Source: Jeotgalibacillus malaysiensis (GTDB lineage: Bacteria > Bacillota > Bacilli > Bacillales > Jeotgalibacillaceae). Taken from it: a stretch of 64,000 bases of DNA. Below the pieces are notes generated by a model. That model searched no databases. It was not told where the DNA came from and saw nothing but the letters and a program-made list of their open reading frames with translations. Numbering within the stretch: position 1 is the stretch's first letter; the number at the start of each line of letters is the position of its first letter. Below are positions 36,372-45,539 of this stretch, piece by piece. The translations under genes and the position numbers were made by a program. The stretch is from the NCBI GenBank assembly GCA_000818095.1, contig CP009416.1:1348501-1412500 (forward strand), written 5' to 3'.

Positions 36372-36821
36372 ATGAAACTAAGAGCACCAATGCCTGAAAT
36401 GGACGGCGCAGTAAAATGGTTAAACAGTGAAGTAACAAGAGACGAGCTTGTTGGAGAAAAACCAACACTCATTCATTTCTGGTCAGTCAGCTGCCATCTT
36501 TGTAAAGAAGCAATGCCTGACATTAATGAACTGCGTGATGAATATGAAGAGGACTTAAATGTAGTAGCGGTTCATATGCCGCGTTCTGAAGATGATCTTG
36601 ATATGCAGGTAATCGAACAGGTTGCACAGGGTCATGATATTTCACAGCCGATCTACGTAGACAGTGAGCACAAGTTGACTGAGGCGTTCGAGAATCAATA
36701 CGTACCGGCTTATTATGTATTTGATAAAGAAGGTCAGCTTCGTCACTTTCAGGCTGGCGGCAGCGGAATGAAAATGCTCCGTAAGCGTCTGAATAGAGTG
36801 CTTGATACAGAAGAAAAATAA
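36372..36821 (+). CDS. ykuV: Thioredoxin-like thiol-disulfide oxidoreductase YkuV
   Basis: The protein has 149 residues and a thioredoxin fold with the redox pair CHLC (C41, C44) and the cis-Pro region YVPAYYVF. It has no signal peptide, so it works in the cytoplasm. B. subtilis YkuV is such a TlpA/ResA-like soluble protein of about 150 residues. AGGAGG precedes the ATG. It has its own promoter and terminator. Confidence 0.9.
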   Translation: MKLRAPMPEMDGAVKWLNSEVTRDELVGEKPTLIHFWSVSCHLCKEAMPDINELRDEYEEDLNVVAVHMPRSEDDLDMQVIEQVAQGHDISQPIYVDSEHKLTEAFENQYVPAYYVFDKEGQLRHFQAGGSGMKMLRKRLNRVLDTEEK

Positions 36822-36838
36822 ACGGATCACTTAATGAA

Positions 36839-36880
36839 AAACTTCCTTCGCCCGATATAAAGGGTGAAGGAAGTTTTTTT
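36839..36880 (+). terminator. Terminator of ykuV
   Basis: AAACTTCCTTCGCCC pairs with GGGTGAAGGAAGTTT, then T. Confidence 0.9.
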
Positions 36881-36907
36881 GTTACGGACGTAAAAGGAGC
36901 GAGAGAG

Positions 36908-37813
36908 ATGACAGAACATAATGGGATCCTGCTTGAGAGCGGGACAAATGAACTTGAAATCGTTGAATTTGAAGTGAACGGCAGCAAGTACGGGATAAAT
37001 GTGATCAAAGTGAAAGAAATCATTCAGCCGGTACCGGTGATTCCAATCCCGCATTCACATCATTATATAAAAGGAATTATTCAGCTGAGAGGAGAAGTAT
37101 TACCTGTAATAGATATGAGACAGGTGCTTGGCAGCGGATCAGCTGAATCAGCTTCACAGGAAAAGTACATTGTATCTGAATTTAATCAACAGAAGGTTGT
37201 TTTTCATGTAGATAACGTATCGATGATTCACAGGGTTTCATGGGACCAGATCGAAAAGCCATCTGATATGTATCAGAGTCATCATACGAAAGTGATTGGT
37301 GTGATTAAGCGAAATGAAGATATGCTCCTGTTACTCGACTTCGAGAGTATTATTCTTGAGATCAATCCGGAAACAGGGATTAATGTAGGGATGGTGAAGA
37401 AGCTTGGCGTACGGGAAAGGTCAGAGAAAAAGCTGGTAGTCGCAGAAGACTCACCGCTTCTCAGACAGCTGCTTTCAGACACACTGACAGAAGCAGGGTA
37501 TGACCAGGCTGAGTTTTTTGAGAACGGTCAGGATGCGCTTCGCTATCTTGAATCACTGACTGCGGACCAGTCGCCTGTTGAAGAACATGTTCAGCTCATT
37601 ATTACTGACATTGAAATGCCTCAGATGGATGGGCATCACTTAACGAAACGAATTAAAGAACATACAAAACTAAGTAAATTACCGGTCATTATCTTTTCTT
37701 CATTGATCACTGATGACTTAAAGCATAAAGGAAGCAGGGTAGGCGCGGATGATCAGATCAGTAAACCTGAAATTAATCAGCTGATTCATTCTATTGACCG
37801 TTTAATTCTTTAA
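36908..37813 (+). CDS. cheV: Chemotaxis coupling protein CheV
   Basis: The protein has 301 residues. A CheW-like domain (about 15-150, with IKGIIQLRGEVLPVID) is followed by a response-regulator receiver domain with acidic pocket E180-D181, phospho-acceptor D234 in IITDIEMPQMDG, and Lys in ISKPEI. CheV couples receptors to CheA and adjusts sensitivity when phosphorylated. AAAGGAG precedes the ATG. No other chemotaxis gene is in the window, and motAB, near clpE in B. subtilis, is absent here. Confidence 0.96.
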   Translation: MTEHNGILLESGTNELEIVEFEVNGSKYGINVIKVKEIIQPVPVIPIPHSHHYIKGIIQLRGEVLPVIDMRQVLGSGSAESASQEKYIVSEFNQQKVVFHVDNVSMIHRVSWDQIEKPSDMYQSHHTKVIGVIKRNEDMLLLLDFESIILEINPETGINVGMVKKLGVRERSEKKLVVAEDSPLLRQLLSDTLTEAGYDQAEFFENGQDALRYLESLTADQSPVEEHVQLIITDIEMPQMDGHHLTKRIKEHTKLSKLPVIIFSSLITDDLKHKGSRVGADDQISKPEINQLIHSIDRLIL

Positions 37814-37865
37814 AGTTGTTGAAGGGGCTGCTAAATAGCCAATTCTCTAGGATGCTATAATAAGA

Positions 37866-37907
37866 CAAAACCGGAGCAGTTAAATAATTCAGCTGCTCCG
37901 GTTTTTT
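37866..37907. terminator. Terminator between cheV and the convergent ykyB
   Basis: AAAACCGGAGCAG pairs with CTGCTCCGGTTTT around a 14-nt loop, followed by T. Confidence 0.9.
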
Positions 37908-37940
37908 GGCTATACAGTTAAGGGAAGAGAGTATTATAAG

Positions 37941-38378
37941 TTATTCACCTAACCGCTTAAATACTGGACGCTGATAAGCCGTTTTCTGCTGGTTTTGCGC
38001 AGGTGCAGGTTTCAGGCCAGTGTAAGACTGCAAAATGGTCTTAGCTTCCCTTAGGTTCATTCTGGTTTTGGGGTTTCTCACATTGTCTGAAAGCTTACCG
38101 AGATGCGGGAGTTCTTTGAAGTCTGATTTTTGGGGAGGGATATGAAACATATAGTCTGCACACTCTACAAGCAAGTCTGAGCGCTGCTGACTTAACCCTG
38201 GATTTCTGGAATATTGAAGACCGACTTTTTTAGCTTTTCCTTCTTTCAGCATTTGATCAATGGCAGCTTTTTTCATCTGATAGAGAAATCTTGAATCCGG
38301 TGCTGTTTTAGCATGTTTGTTGACGGTGAAAATCGCCTGGGCAATTCGCTGTGAAGAAAGTTCTGAGGGTTCACTCAT
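37941..38378 (-). CDS. ykyB: YkyB family protein of unknown function
   Basis: The protein has 145 residues and is basic and soluble. Conserved-looking segments are IAQAIFTVNKHAKTAPD, LGLQYSRNPGLSQQRSDLLV-like text near residues 52-72, and LGKLSDNVRNPKTRMNL. It matches the B. subtilis YkyB family in length and position next to cheV. Its function is unknown. It is a single gene, divergent from ppx. Confidence 0.85.
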   Translation of the reverse strand: MSEPSELSSQRIAQAIFTVNKHAKTAPDSRFLYQMKKAAIDQMLKEGKAKKVGLQYSRNPGLSQQRSDLLVECADYMFHIPPQKSDFKELPHLGKLSDNVRNPKTRMNLREAKTILQSYTGLKPAPAQNQQKTAYQRPVFKRLGE

Positions 38379-38456
38379 ATTGTCACTACCTTTTTCTATG
38401 ATTTGGACAAGTATACCTCAAATAACTGAAAATTTAAAGCTGGAGCGTGATGAGGG

Positions 38457-39998
38457 TTGAAGAATAAAACAGCAGTAATTGATATCGGTTCAAATACAAT
38501 CAGGCTGGTTCTTTATGAATACGATCCTGAAAAAGGAATGAAAGAAGTTGAGAACATTAAAACAGTCGCACGTTTAAAAATGTATCTGGATGATGAGCAA
38601 AATCTGACGGATGAGGGAGTAGCTATTCTTGAGGAAGCATTGCTTGCTTTTAATGAAATTATTGATTTTCACGGTATTAAAGATATCCGTGCAGCAGCAA
38701 CTGCAGCTGTCCGCCAGGCGCAAAACAGTGATGAGATTGTGAAGCGGATGAAAAAACAGACCGGGATTGACATTAAGATTCTGACAGAAGAGGAAGAGGC
38801 GTTTTTCGGCTTTCTGGCAGTGATTCATTCAACACCTGTTATGTCTGCAGTAACGATTGATATCGGTGGAGGGAGTACTGAAGTTACGTATTACGAACAT
38901 AAACAGCTTCAGCATTCACACAGCTTTCCGTTTGGAGCGGTTTCTCTTAAAAAAGACTTTATGGGAGGCGACCAGATGACAAAGGGCGAAAGAAAAAAGC
39001 TCATTAAATTTTTACGGGAGTCTTTTTTAAGTCTGGACTGGCTGGCTGATAAGAAGGTTCCGATTGTTGCGATTGGCGGAAGTGCGCGTAACATCGCACA
39101 AATCCATCAGCAATCTGTCAATTATCCGGTTGCTGGTGTCCATCAATACTGGATGACAGAAAATGATCTCAAAGAAGTAAATGATGAACTGATTGAGATG
39201 TCAAAGGAAGAATTAGAAAAGCTTGACGGGCTGTCAAGTGACCGGACTGATATTATTGCGCCTGCTTCTCAGGTTTTCTGTGAGCTTTATGACATTGTTG
39301 ATGCGAAAGGATTCATGTTCAGCAGAAAAGGTCTGCGGGATGGGATTGTATTCAGAGAACTGATGAAAAAATACGCGGCACCGCTTGATAAGGAAAAAGT
39401 GTTTTTATCGAGCATGAATGAGCTTGCTTTTGATTACGCCATCGAAAGATCTGAAGCAGACCATATGATTTCACTTGCTTCAGAGCTATATTCTCACCTG
39501 GAGGCAGTGGGTGAGATCAGTGAATCATCATTTGGTAAACAACTCGTTAAAAGGGCAGCATTCCTTTATTATCTGGGAGAATATATTGATTCAGATTCAA
39601 GCAGTCAGCATACTTTTTATATCATTGCGAATCGATCAATTGACGGCGTCTTACATAAAGACCGCATCGCGCTAGCACTCGCTGCATCCTTTAAAAGCAA
39701 ATCGATGTTTCAGCAGTATTTAGAGCCTTTTGACGACTGGTTCACTGAAGAAGAACTGCATGAGATCAGATTGATCGGTTCTTTGATTAAGCTTGCTTAC
39801 AGTCTGAATGGATCAAAAAGAAACCTGATCAATCAGATTGAGATGAGAAAGAAAGGTGACACACTGTATTTGAGCCTGTATGCAGAGGGGAGAACGCTGG
39901 CAGAAGAGTATCAGGCAAATAAACAGAAGAAACATCTTGAAAAAACATTGAAGACATCAATAGAACTCGACTTTATTTCAATTACTCAGGAAGTATAG
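38457..39998 (+). CDS. ppx: Exopolyphosphatase / guanosine pentaphosphatase family protein
   Basis: The protein has 513 residues. The ASKHA fold begins with VIDIGSNTIRLVLYE. The second phosphate motif is TIDIGGGSTEVTYY, and a C-terminal HD-like helical domain follows. It removes phosphate from polyphosphate ends, and related enzymes convert pppGpp to ppGpp. The start appears to be TTG 38457, with a GATGAGGG/GGAG region upstream whose spacing is not ideal. The ppk gene starts 8 nt downstream, so polyphosphate making and breaking are co-expressed. Confidence 0.92.
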   Translation: MKNKTAVIDIGSNTIRLVLYEYDPEKGMKEVENIKTVARLKMYLDDEQNLTDEGVAILEEALLAFNEIIDFHGIKDIRAAATAAVRQAQNSDEIVKRMKKQTGIDIKILTEEEEAFFGFLAVIHSTPVMSAVTIDIGGGSTEVTYYEHKQLQHSHSFPFGAVSLKKDFMGGDQMTKGERKKLIKFLRESFLSLDWLADKKVPIVAIGGSARNIAQIHQQSVNYPVAGVHQYWMTENDLKEVNDELIEMSKEELEKLDGLSSDRTDIIAPASQVFCELYDIVDAKGFMFSRKGLRDGIVFRELMKKYAAPLDKEKVFLSSMNELAFDYAIERSEADHMISLASELYSHLEAVGEISESSFGKQLVKRAAFLYYLGEYIDSDSSSQHTFYIIANRSIDGVLHKDRIALALAASFKSKSMFQQYLEPFDDWFTEEELHEIRLIGSLIKLAYSLNGSKRNLINQIEMRKKGDTLYLSLYAEGRTLAEEYQANKQKKHLEKTLKTSIELDFISITQEV

Positions 39999-40006
39999 GA
40001 GAGATA

Positions 40007-42091
40007 ATGATGGGACACAGCCATAAAAAATTCAGTAAACCGGAATACTTCAATAACCGTGAGCTCAGCTGGCTGGCTTTTAATCAGCGGGTGCTGGAAG
40101 AATCTTATGATATGACAAATCCTCTTCTTGAAAGGCTGAGATTTTTAGCTATTTTCAGTTCGAACCTGGATGAGTTTTTTATGGTGAGAGTAGCGGGTTT
40201 GAAGGACCAGGTAAAAGCGAATTTTACTAAGCCTGAAAACAAAGCCGGACTCACACCGAAACAGCAGCTTAGTGCGATTTCTGAAAAAACGCATCATCTT
40301 GTTAAGCTGCAGTATCAGACAGTTTCCACACTTATGAAGGAACTGAAAAAAGAAGATATTTCAATTAAATCAATGGATCAGCTTTCTGCTAAACAGCAGC
40401 AATTTACTGAGCATTTTTTTAAGGAGCAGATTTTTCCTGTTCTTACACCACTCGCAGTAGATGCGTACCGTCCATTCCCGATTTTATTAAATAAAAGTCT
40501 CAATATGATTGTTGAATTATCAAGTAAGCATCAGGAAAAGAAAGTTGCAATTGTTCAGGTGCCTTCCGTGCTTCCACGCTTTATCAGATTGCCTTCTATT
40601 ACTGGTTATGAATTTATCATGCTTGAAGATGTGATGAAGCATTATCTTGACAGACTTTTCATCGGTTACAGCGTCACATCCAGTCTGCTGTTCAGAATTA
40701 CGCGTAATGCCGATCTGACGATTCATGAAGAAGGAGCACGTGACCTTTTGCTTGAAATCGAAAAAGAACTGAAGAAAAGAAAATGGGGAGCTGCTGTCAG
40801 GCTTGAAATTGAACACGATGAAGCACCTCAAAAGCTGCTGTCAATCTTGACTGAAGAGCTTGAAATCGAAGAAATTGATGTCTATTCAATTCGTGGACCC
40901 CTTGATTTGACCTGTCTGTTTGATTTTATTAAAACATGCGCTAAAGATAAGGATAATCTCATTTTTGAATCCTTTATCCCTCAGCCGCCAGGGGATCTTC
41001 AGCCTGGTGAAAATATTTTTGATAAGGCATTAAAGCGGGATCTGTTTTTTCATCATCCATACGAATCATTTAATCCGATCGTAGACTTTATCGATGAAGC
41101 AGCTGAAGACCCTGACGTACTGGCGATTAAGCAGACGCTCTACCGTGTCAGCGGGGGATCACCCATTATTAATGCGTTAAAAAAAGCAGCTGAAAATGGT
41201 AAACAGGTTACTGTGCTGGTCGAATTAAAAGCCAGGTTTGATGAAGAAAACAATGTGCAATGGGCCAAAGAACTGGAGAAAGCGGGGTGCCACGTCATTT
41301 ACGGTATGACCTTTTTAAAAACGCATAGCAAAATCACATTAATTGTGCGGAAAAAAGATCAGAAAATTGAACGATTCGTTCATCTCGGAACCGGCAATTA
41401 TAATGATCAGACTGCAAAAATTTATACTGATATGGGCATTATCACCACAAAGAGAAAATTCGGTACTGATGCCACCAACTTTTTTAATTATTTGAGCGGC
41501 TATACTGAAAAGCCATCCTACCATCATCTGATTGTTGCGCCATTTTCAATACGTGATTCATTTATAGATATGATAGATAAGGAAATCGCTTTTCATAAAA
41601 AGCACAAAAATGGACATATTATTGCCAAAATGAATTCTCTGACTGACAAACCGCTTATCATCAAATTTTATGAAGCTTCTGCAGCGGGTGTGAAAATTGA
41701 ACTGATTATCAGAGGGATCTGCTGTTTAAAGCCGGGTATTGAGGGCGTCAGCGAGCATATTTCCGTCAGAAGCATCGTTGGCAGATTTCTTGAGCACAGC
41801 AGAATTTATTACTTTTATCATAATGGTGAAGAAAAATGTCTGCTTTCGTCAGCTGACATGATGACACGTAATATGGATAAGCGGGTTGAGCTGCTCTTTC
41901 CGATCACTGAACAGATCCACAAAAAACGTATCAAAAAAATTCTGGACCTTCAGCTCTCAGACAATATGAAAGCAAGAGTTCAGGATCAAAATGGTGTGTA
42001 CGCTTATGTGGAAAAAGGAGCCACTGCTGAAATTCATGCACAGAAAATCTGTCTTGAAGAGGCATATCGAATCAGTGAGGGAGAAGAGTGA
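40007..42091 (+). CDS. ppk: Polyphosphate kinase 1
   Basis: The protein has 694 residues and the full PPK1 plan: an N-terminal helical domain (YFNNRELSWLAFNQRVLEE), a head domain, and two phospholipase-D-like C-terminal domains. The phosphorylated His is in KTHSKITLIVR, and the second His is in LEHSRIYYFYH. It builds polyphosphate from ATP reversibly. A second ATG at 40010 has slightly better spacing to AGGAGA than 40007. It is in an operon with ppx. Confidence 0.96.
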   Translation: MMGHSHKKFSKPEYFNNRELSWLAFNQRVLEESYDMTNPLLERLRFLAIFSSNLDEFFMVRVAGLKDQVKANFTKPENKAGLTPKQQLSAISEKTHHLVKLQYQTVSTLMKELKKEDISIKSMDQLSAKQQQFTEHFFKEQIFPVLTPLAVDAYRPFPILLNKSLNMIVELSSKHQEKKVAIVQVPSVLPRFIRLPSITGYEFIMLEDVMKHYLDRLFIGYSVTSSLLFRITRNADLTIHEEGARDLLLEIEKELKKRKWGAAVRLEIEHDEAPQKLLSILTEELEIEEIDVYSIRGPLDLTCLFDFIKTCAKDKDNLIFESFIPQPPGDLQPGENIFDKALKRDLFFHHPYESFNPIVDFIDEAAEDPDVLAIKQTLYRVSGGSPIINALKKAAENGKQVTVLVELKARFDEENNVQWAKELEKAGCHVIYGMTFLKTHSKITLIVRKKDQKIERFVHLGTGNYNDQTAKIYTDMGIITTKRKFGTDATNFFNYLSGYTEKPSYHHLIVAPFSIRDSFIDMIDKEIAFHKKHKNGHIIAKMNSLTDKPLIIKFYEASAAGVKIELIIRGICCLKPGIEGVSEHISVRSIVGRFLEHSRIYYFYHNGEEKCLLSSADMMTRNMDKRVELLFPITEQIHKKRIKKILDLQLSDNMKARVQDQNGVYAYVEKGATAEIHAQKICLEEAYRISEGEE

Positions 42092-42138
42092 TAAGTATAT
42101 TTAACTATACTTAATGCGTCTAAAGGTTCATAAAACGA

Positions 42139-42167
42139 TTGACTTTGAAATTAATATTTGAAATGAT
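42139..42167 (+). promoter_or_regulatory. Probable promoter of the GGDEF-EAL gene
   Basis: TTGACT (42139-42144) and AATGAT (42162-42167) are 17 nt apart, about 30 nt before the start codon. Confidence 0.5.
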
Positions 42168-42199
42168 GAACGTAGTATGATGATTGGAAGGATGGACGA

Positions 42200-44284
42200 A
42201 TGGATACTCCGCATATAAAGTCAATTGATGATCAAATGAACGTACAGACTCATATTTTTGATATGCTCTCCGTAATTATTACGAAACATATAGCAGACGC
42301 AGTATTTATTATGGAAGAAGTAAACGATGAATTTATTTATAAATACGTTAATCAGTCTGCACTTGATATAGTGAATAAATCAGCTGATCAAATACTCGGG
42401 AAGAGCCTGAGTGAAGTGATGGACGGGCTGGGACAGAAGCTAAGCGGTCTTTATCGGCATGCACAGAAGATTGACAGTGATTTCAGATACAGAGATCTGA
42501 TCTTAAAAGACGGTAACTCTTTTTATTATGAAACAAATCTGACTTCGCTTGAGGATCACCTTAGCAAGCAGCGTTATATGATTGCAGTTGTCCGGGATGT
42601 TACAGATGAAGAAAACGAAAAGAATAAGCTCAGAAACCTGCATGAACATTACCAGTCTATTATTCAGCATAATCTGGATGCCATATTAACGCTATCGGAT
42701 CGTGGTGTCATTACGTCTGTTAATCAGGCAGCCATTAAAACTTTTTCAGCTCAGTCTGATCAGCTGATTGATCAGACGATTACAGCTTTATTTCCTGCAG
42801 GTGCTGCATTTAACGCGGTTAATTGTATTCAAAAAGCAGTAACTGAGGGTCCTCATGAGCTGCATTTTGTCCCGGCTGAAACCGCGGATGGAACCGCAAT
42901 TGTGGTTCATGCAAAATTTATACCGATTATCGTACAGGATCAGCCAAAAGGTGTATTTCTGATCGTCAGAGACGCTACAGATGAGCAGGAAACAAAAGAA
43001 AAAATGGATTTCCTCTATTTTCATGACAGACTGACAGGTCTTTATAACCGCCAGGCATTCAGCAGTCATATTGATAAGTTATCTGAACTGACAAGTGATA
43101 CACATTCTATTTTATGTCTGAACCTTGATCACTTTAAGAAGCTCAATAACACGCTTGGCTTTAACGCGGGCGATGAATTGCTGAAAAAGGTAGCGGGCAG
43201 ATTGCGTTCGATTCTTGCGGGTAAAGATGCACTTTACAGACTGAATGCAGATGAATTTGTCTATTTGCTGCATCATACTACCCCTGTGGAATCAAAGGAG
43301 TTTGCTGACAGGGTACTTTCATTATTCCAGGAGCCGTTTACCATTAACAGCCAGGAATACTTTGTATCTGCAAGTATAGGAATCAGTATTTTCCCGTTGG
43401 ATGGTATTCAGAGTGAAGTGCTGATCAACCGTGCAGCACAGGCTCTGCATATCGTAAAGAATAATGGTAGTCCCGGTGTAGGCTTTTATCATGATGAGAT
43501 GACACAGGCTTTTCCGAATCGTATGATTATGGAGACGCATCTGAGAAGGGCTGTCGAATTAAATGAGCTCACGCTTCACTATCAGCCGCAGGTCGACCTG
43601 CAAAATGGGGAGATCACAAGTGTCGAAGCACTGCTCAGGTGGAATAACCGGAAATTTGGTGCAGTGCCTCCATCTGAATTTATTCCAATTGCTGAAGAAA
43701 ACGGACTGATTCACTCAATTGGCGCATGGGTAATTGACCAGGCGTGCCTGCAGCTGAAAACATGGGCACTTCAGGGAATAAAACAGATCAGAATTGCCGT
43801 TAATATATCTCCAAAGCAATTTACACAAACTGATTTTGATCAAGTCATCATGAATGCTTTGAAAAAATATCAAATTGACCCACGTCTGCTTGAAATAGAA
43901 ATCACTGAAAGCGCCATGAGTAATATGAATACCACATTGATTATGTTGAAAAAGCTTAAAAAAATCGGTGTGAAAATTTCAGTGGATGACTTTGGTACAG
44001 GATACTCATCTCTTAATTATCTGAGGTTATTTCCAATCGATATTTTAAAAATAGACCAGTCATTTGTCAGGGAGATTCAGTCTGAGTGCAAAGATGCGGC
44101 CATTACAAAAACGATTATTCATCTGGCGCACAGCCTGGGTCTTGAGGTAGTTGCAGAAGGTGTAGAGGAAATAGAACAGGTATCCTTCCTGAGAAATGAA
44201 CAGTGCCAAAAAGGTCAGGGTTATTTTTTCAGCAAACCGCTGCCATCAGAGGAAATGGAAAAAAAGCTGCTTGATATCGTCTGA
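42200..44284 (+). CDS. PAS-PAS-GGDEF-EAL protein, likely c-di-GMP phosphodiesterase
   Basis: The protein has 694 residues: PAS domains at about 25-140 and 150-262, a GGDEF domain at about 270-430, and an EAL domain at about 440-690. The GGDEF active-site motif reads LNADEF (348-353), so cyclase activity is doubtful. The EAL motifs are intact: EALLR (476-480), NISPKQF, ITESA, DDFGTGYSS (596-604) and AEGVE. The likely role is c-di-GMP breakdown, gated by the PAS sensors and perhaps by GTP binding to the degenerate GGDEF domain. There are no membrane helices. GGAAGGA precedes the ATG. It sits downstream of ppx-ppk with its own probable promoter. Confidence 0.93.
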   Translation: MDTPHIKSIDDQMNVQTHIFDMLSVIITKHIADAVFIMEEVNDEFIYKYVNQSALDIVNKSADQILGKSLSEVMDGLGQKLSGLYRHAQKIDSDFRYRDLILKDGNSFYYETNLTSLEDHLSKQRYMIAVVRDVTDEENEKNKLRNLHEHYQSIIQHNLDAILTLSDRGVITSVNQAAIKTFSAQSDQLIDQTITALFPAGAAFNAVNCIQKAVTEGPHELHFVPAETADGTAIVVHAKFIPIIVQDQPKGVFLIVRDATDEQETKEKMDFLYFHDRLTGLYNRQAFSSHIDKLSELTSDTHSILCLNLDHFKKLNNTLGFNAGDELLKKVAGRLRSILAGKDALYRLNADEFVYLLHHTTPVESKEFADRVLSLFQEPFTINSQEYFVSASIGISIFPLDGIQSEVLINRAAQALHIVKNNGSPGVGFYHDEMTQAFPNRMIMETHLRRAVELNELTLHYQPQVDLQNGEITSVEALLRWNNRKFGAVPPSEFIPIAEENGLIHSIGAWVIDQACLQLKTWALQGIKQIRIAVNISPKQFTQTDFDQVIMNALKKYQIDPRLLEIEITESAMSNMNTTLIMLKKLKKIGVKISVDDFGTGYSSLNYLRLFPIDILKIDQSFVREIQSECKDAAITKTIIHLAHSLGLEVVAEGVEEIEQVSFLRNEQCQKGQGYFFSKPLPSEEMEKKLLDIV

Positions 44285-44292
44285 AAGATAGA

Positions 44293-44321
44293 TTGACATT
44301 TTTCTTTTAGTAGTTTACTGT
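44293..44321 (+). promoter_or_regulatory. SigA promoter of a small gene
   Basis: TTGACA (44293-44298) and TACTGT (44316-44321) have a 17-nt spacer. Confidence 0.7.
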
Positions 44322-44369
44322 AAAGCTGTTGTGCAGAATTTAAGTAATTTACTAAAGGAGCTTTTTCAA

Positions 44370-44594
44370 TTGAAAAAAGGGCTGACACTAAATATTCTAC
44401 GTATACCTGTTACATCAGGCGTTATTACTGTTTATATCGAAGGCTTTAATGAAGATATTTCTAAAGGAACGGCTTATGCAGAACTGAACAATGAACACGT
44501 CTCTGCGACTGGCTTTAATAAGAAAAAAACAATTGTACGTGCAATTGCAAAGCTGCATCACAAAAGTACAATTCACCAGGATCACCATCAGTAA
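44370..44594 (+). CDS. Small hypothetical protein, 74 residues
   Basis: The protein has 74 residues and is basic, with alternating hydrophobic strands (LTLNILRIPVTSGVITVYIEG) and a His-rich tail (STIHQDHHQ). It has no signal or membrane helix. The start is TTG 44370 with AAAGGAG 9 nt before. The earlier GTG at 44331 would lie almost at the predicted transcript start. It is monocistronic, with clear promoter and terminator. I do not recognise the family. Confidence 0.7.
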   Translation: MKKGLTLNILRIPVTSGVITVYIEGFNEDISKGTAYAELNNEHVSATGFNKKKTIVRAIAKLHHKSTIHQDHHQ

Positions 44595-44628
44595 ACTGAT
44601 TTGGCCTCAAGGGCTGGATCAGTTTTTT
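44593..44628 (+). terminator. Terminator of the 74-residue gene
   Basis: AAACTGAT pairs with ATCAGTTT outside an inner GGCC/GGGC-type pairing, followed by T6. Confidence 0.8.
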
Positions 44629-44654
44629 ATTTTATCTGCATTATCAGGAATAAA

Positions 44655-44700
44655 TTGAATCTGGCAGCAACTGATAGTATAATGAATGAATAGTCATTCA
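44655..44700 (+). promoter_or_regulatory. fadH promoter with FadR operator
   Basis: TTGAAT (44655-44660) and TATAAT (44678-44683) are 17 nt apart. The palindrome TGAATGAATAGTCATTCA (44683-44700) begins at the last base of the -10 and matches the Bacillus FadR consensus (TGAATGA-N4-TCATTCA). Long-chain acyl-CoA should release repression. Confidence 0.92.
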
Positions 44701-44721
44701 TTATATTGAGGAGGGGTTCAG

Positions 44722-45474
44722 ATGGGAAAAGTGTATATCGTAACGGGTGGTTCAAACGGAATGGGGAAGTATATGGCAAAAAGGCTTGCAGATGATGGAC
44801 ATTCTGTCTTAATAACAGGTAGAGATGAGGAAAAGCTGAAATCTGCAGTTGAAGAGATTGGATCTGACGTTCAGTATTTTCAAATGGATGTCCGTGAACC
44901 TGAGATGGCAGAGCAGATGGTAAAAACAGCGGTTCAGCATTTTGGCACAGTAGACGGGCTTATTAATAATGCAGCAGGTAACTTTATCTGTCCGGTTGAG
45001 AAAATGTCCGCTAATGCGTGGAGATCAGTCATTGATATTGTGCTAAACGGTACTTTCAACTGTACAAAAGCAGTAGGAGATTACTGGATTGAGCACAAAA
45101 TTAAAGGTGTCATCATTAATATGGTCGCTACATATGCATGGAATGCCGGAGCTGGTGTTGCTCATTCGGCTGCTGCAAAGGCAGGGGTATTATCACTTAC
45201 GAGGACCATTGCTGTTGAATGGGGACACAAATATGGAATCAGAGCAAACGCCATTGCTCCCGGACCGATTGAAAGAACTGGTGGTGCTGAGAAACTGTTT
45301 CAGTCTGAAGAAGCTGCTCAGAGAACCTTACAGAGTGTTCCGTTAAAACGTCTTGGAAAGCCTGAAGAAATTGCAGGGCTTGCTGCTTTTATGTTGTCAG
45401 AAGACGCAGCTTATATGAACGGTGAATGTGTAACACTGGACGGTGGACAGTGGCTGAATGCATTTCCTTTCTAA
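44722..45474 (+). CDS. fadH: 2,4-dienoyl-CoA reductase FadH
   Basis: The protein has 250 residues and is an SDR with cofactor motif TGGSNGMG (8-15). The NNAAGNFICP segment and HSAAAKAGV in place of the usual YxxxK are typical of dienoyl-CoA reductases of this type (YkuF). It reduces 2,4-dienoyl-CoA during breakdown of unsaturated fatty acids, using NADPH. GAGGAGGGG precedes the ATG. The FadR operator just upstream supports the assignment strongly. A fadG partner is not present. Confidence 0.94.
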   Translation: MGKVYIVTGGSNGMGKYMAKRLADDGHSVLITGRDEEKLKSAVEEIGSDVQYFQMDVREPEMAEQMVKTAVQHFGTVDGLINNAAGNFICPVEKMSANAWRSVIDIVLNGTFNCTKAVGDYWIEHKIKGVIINMVATYAWNAGAGVAHSAAAKAGVLSLTRTIAVEWGHKYGIRANAIAPGPIERTGGAEKLFQSEEAAQRTLQSVPLKRLGKPEEIAGLAAFMLSEDAAYMNGECVTLDGGQWLNAFPF

Positions 45475-45539
45475 ATGCAGATTGTATAAATTAAGATGAA
45501 TCGACCACCTTATTACTAAAGACTAAAGGTGGCGATCGC

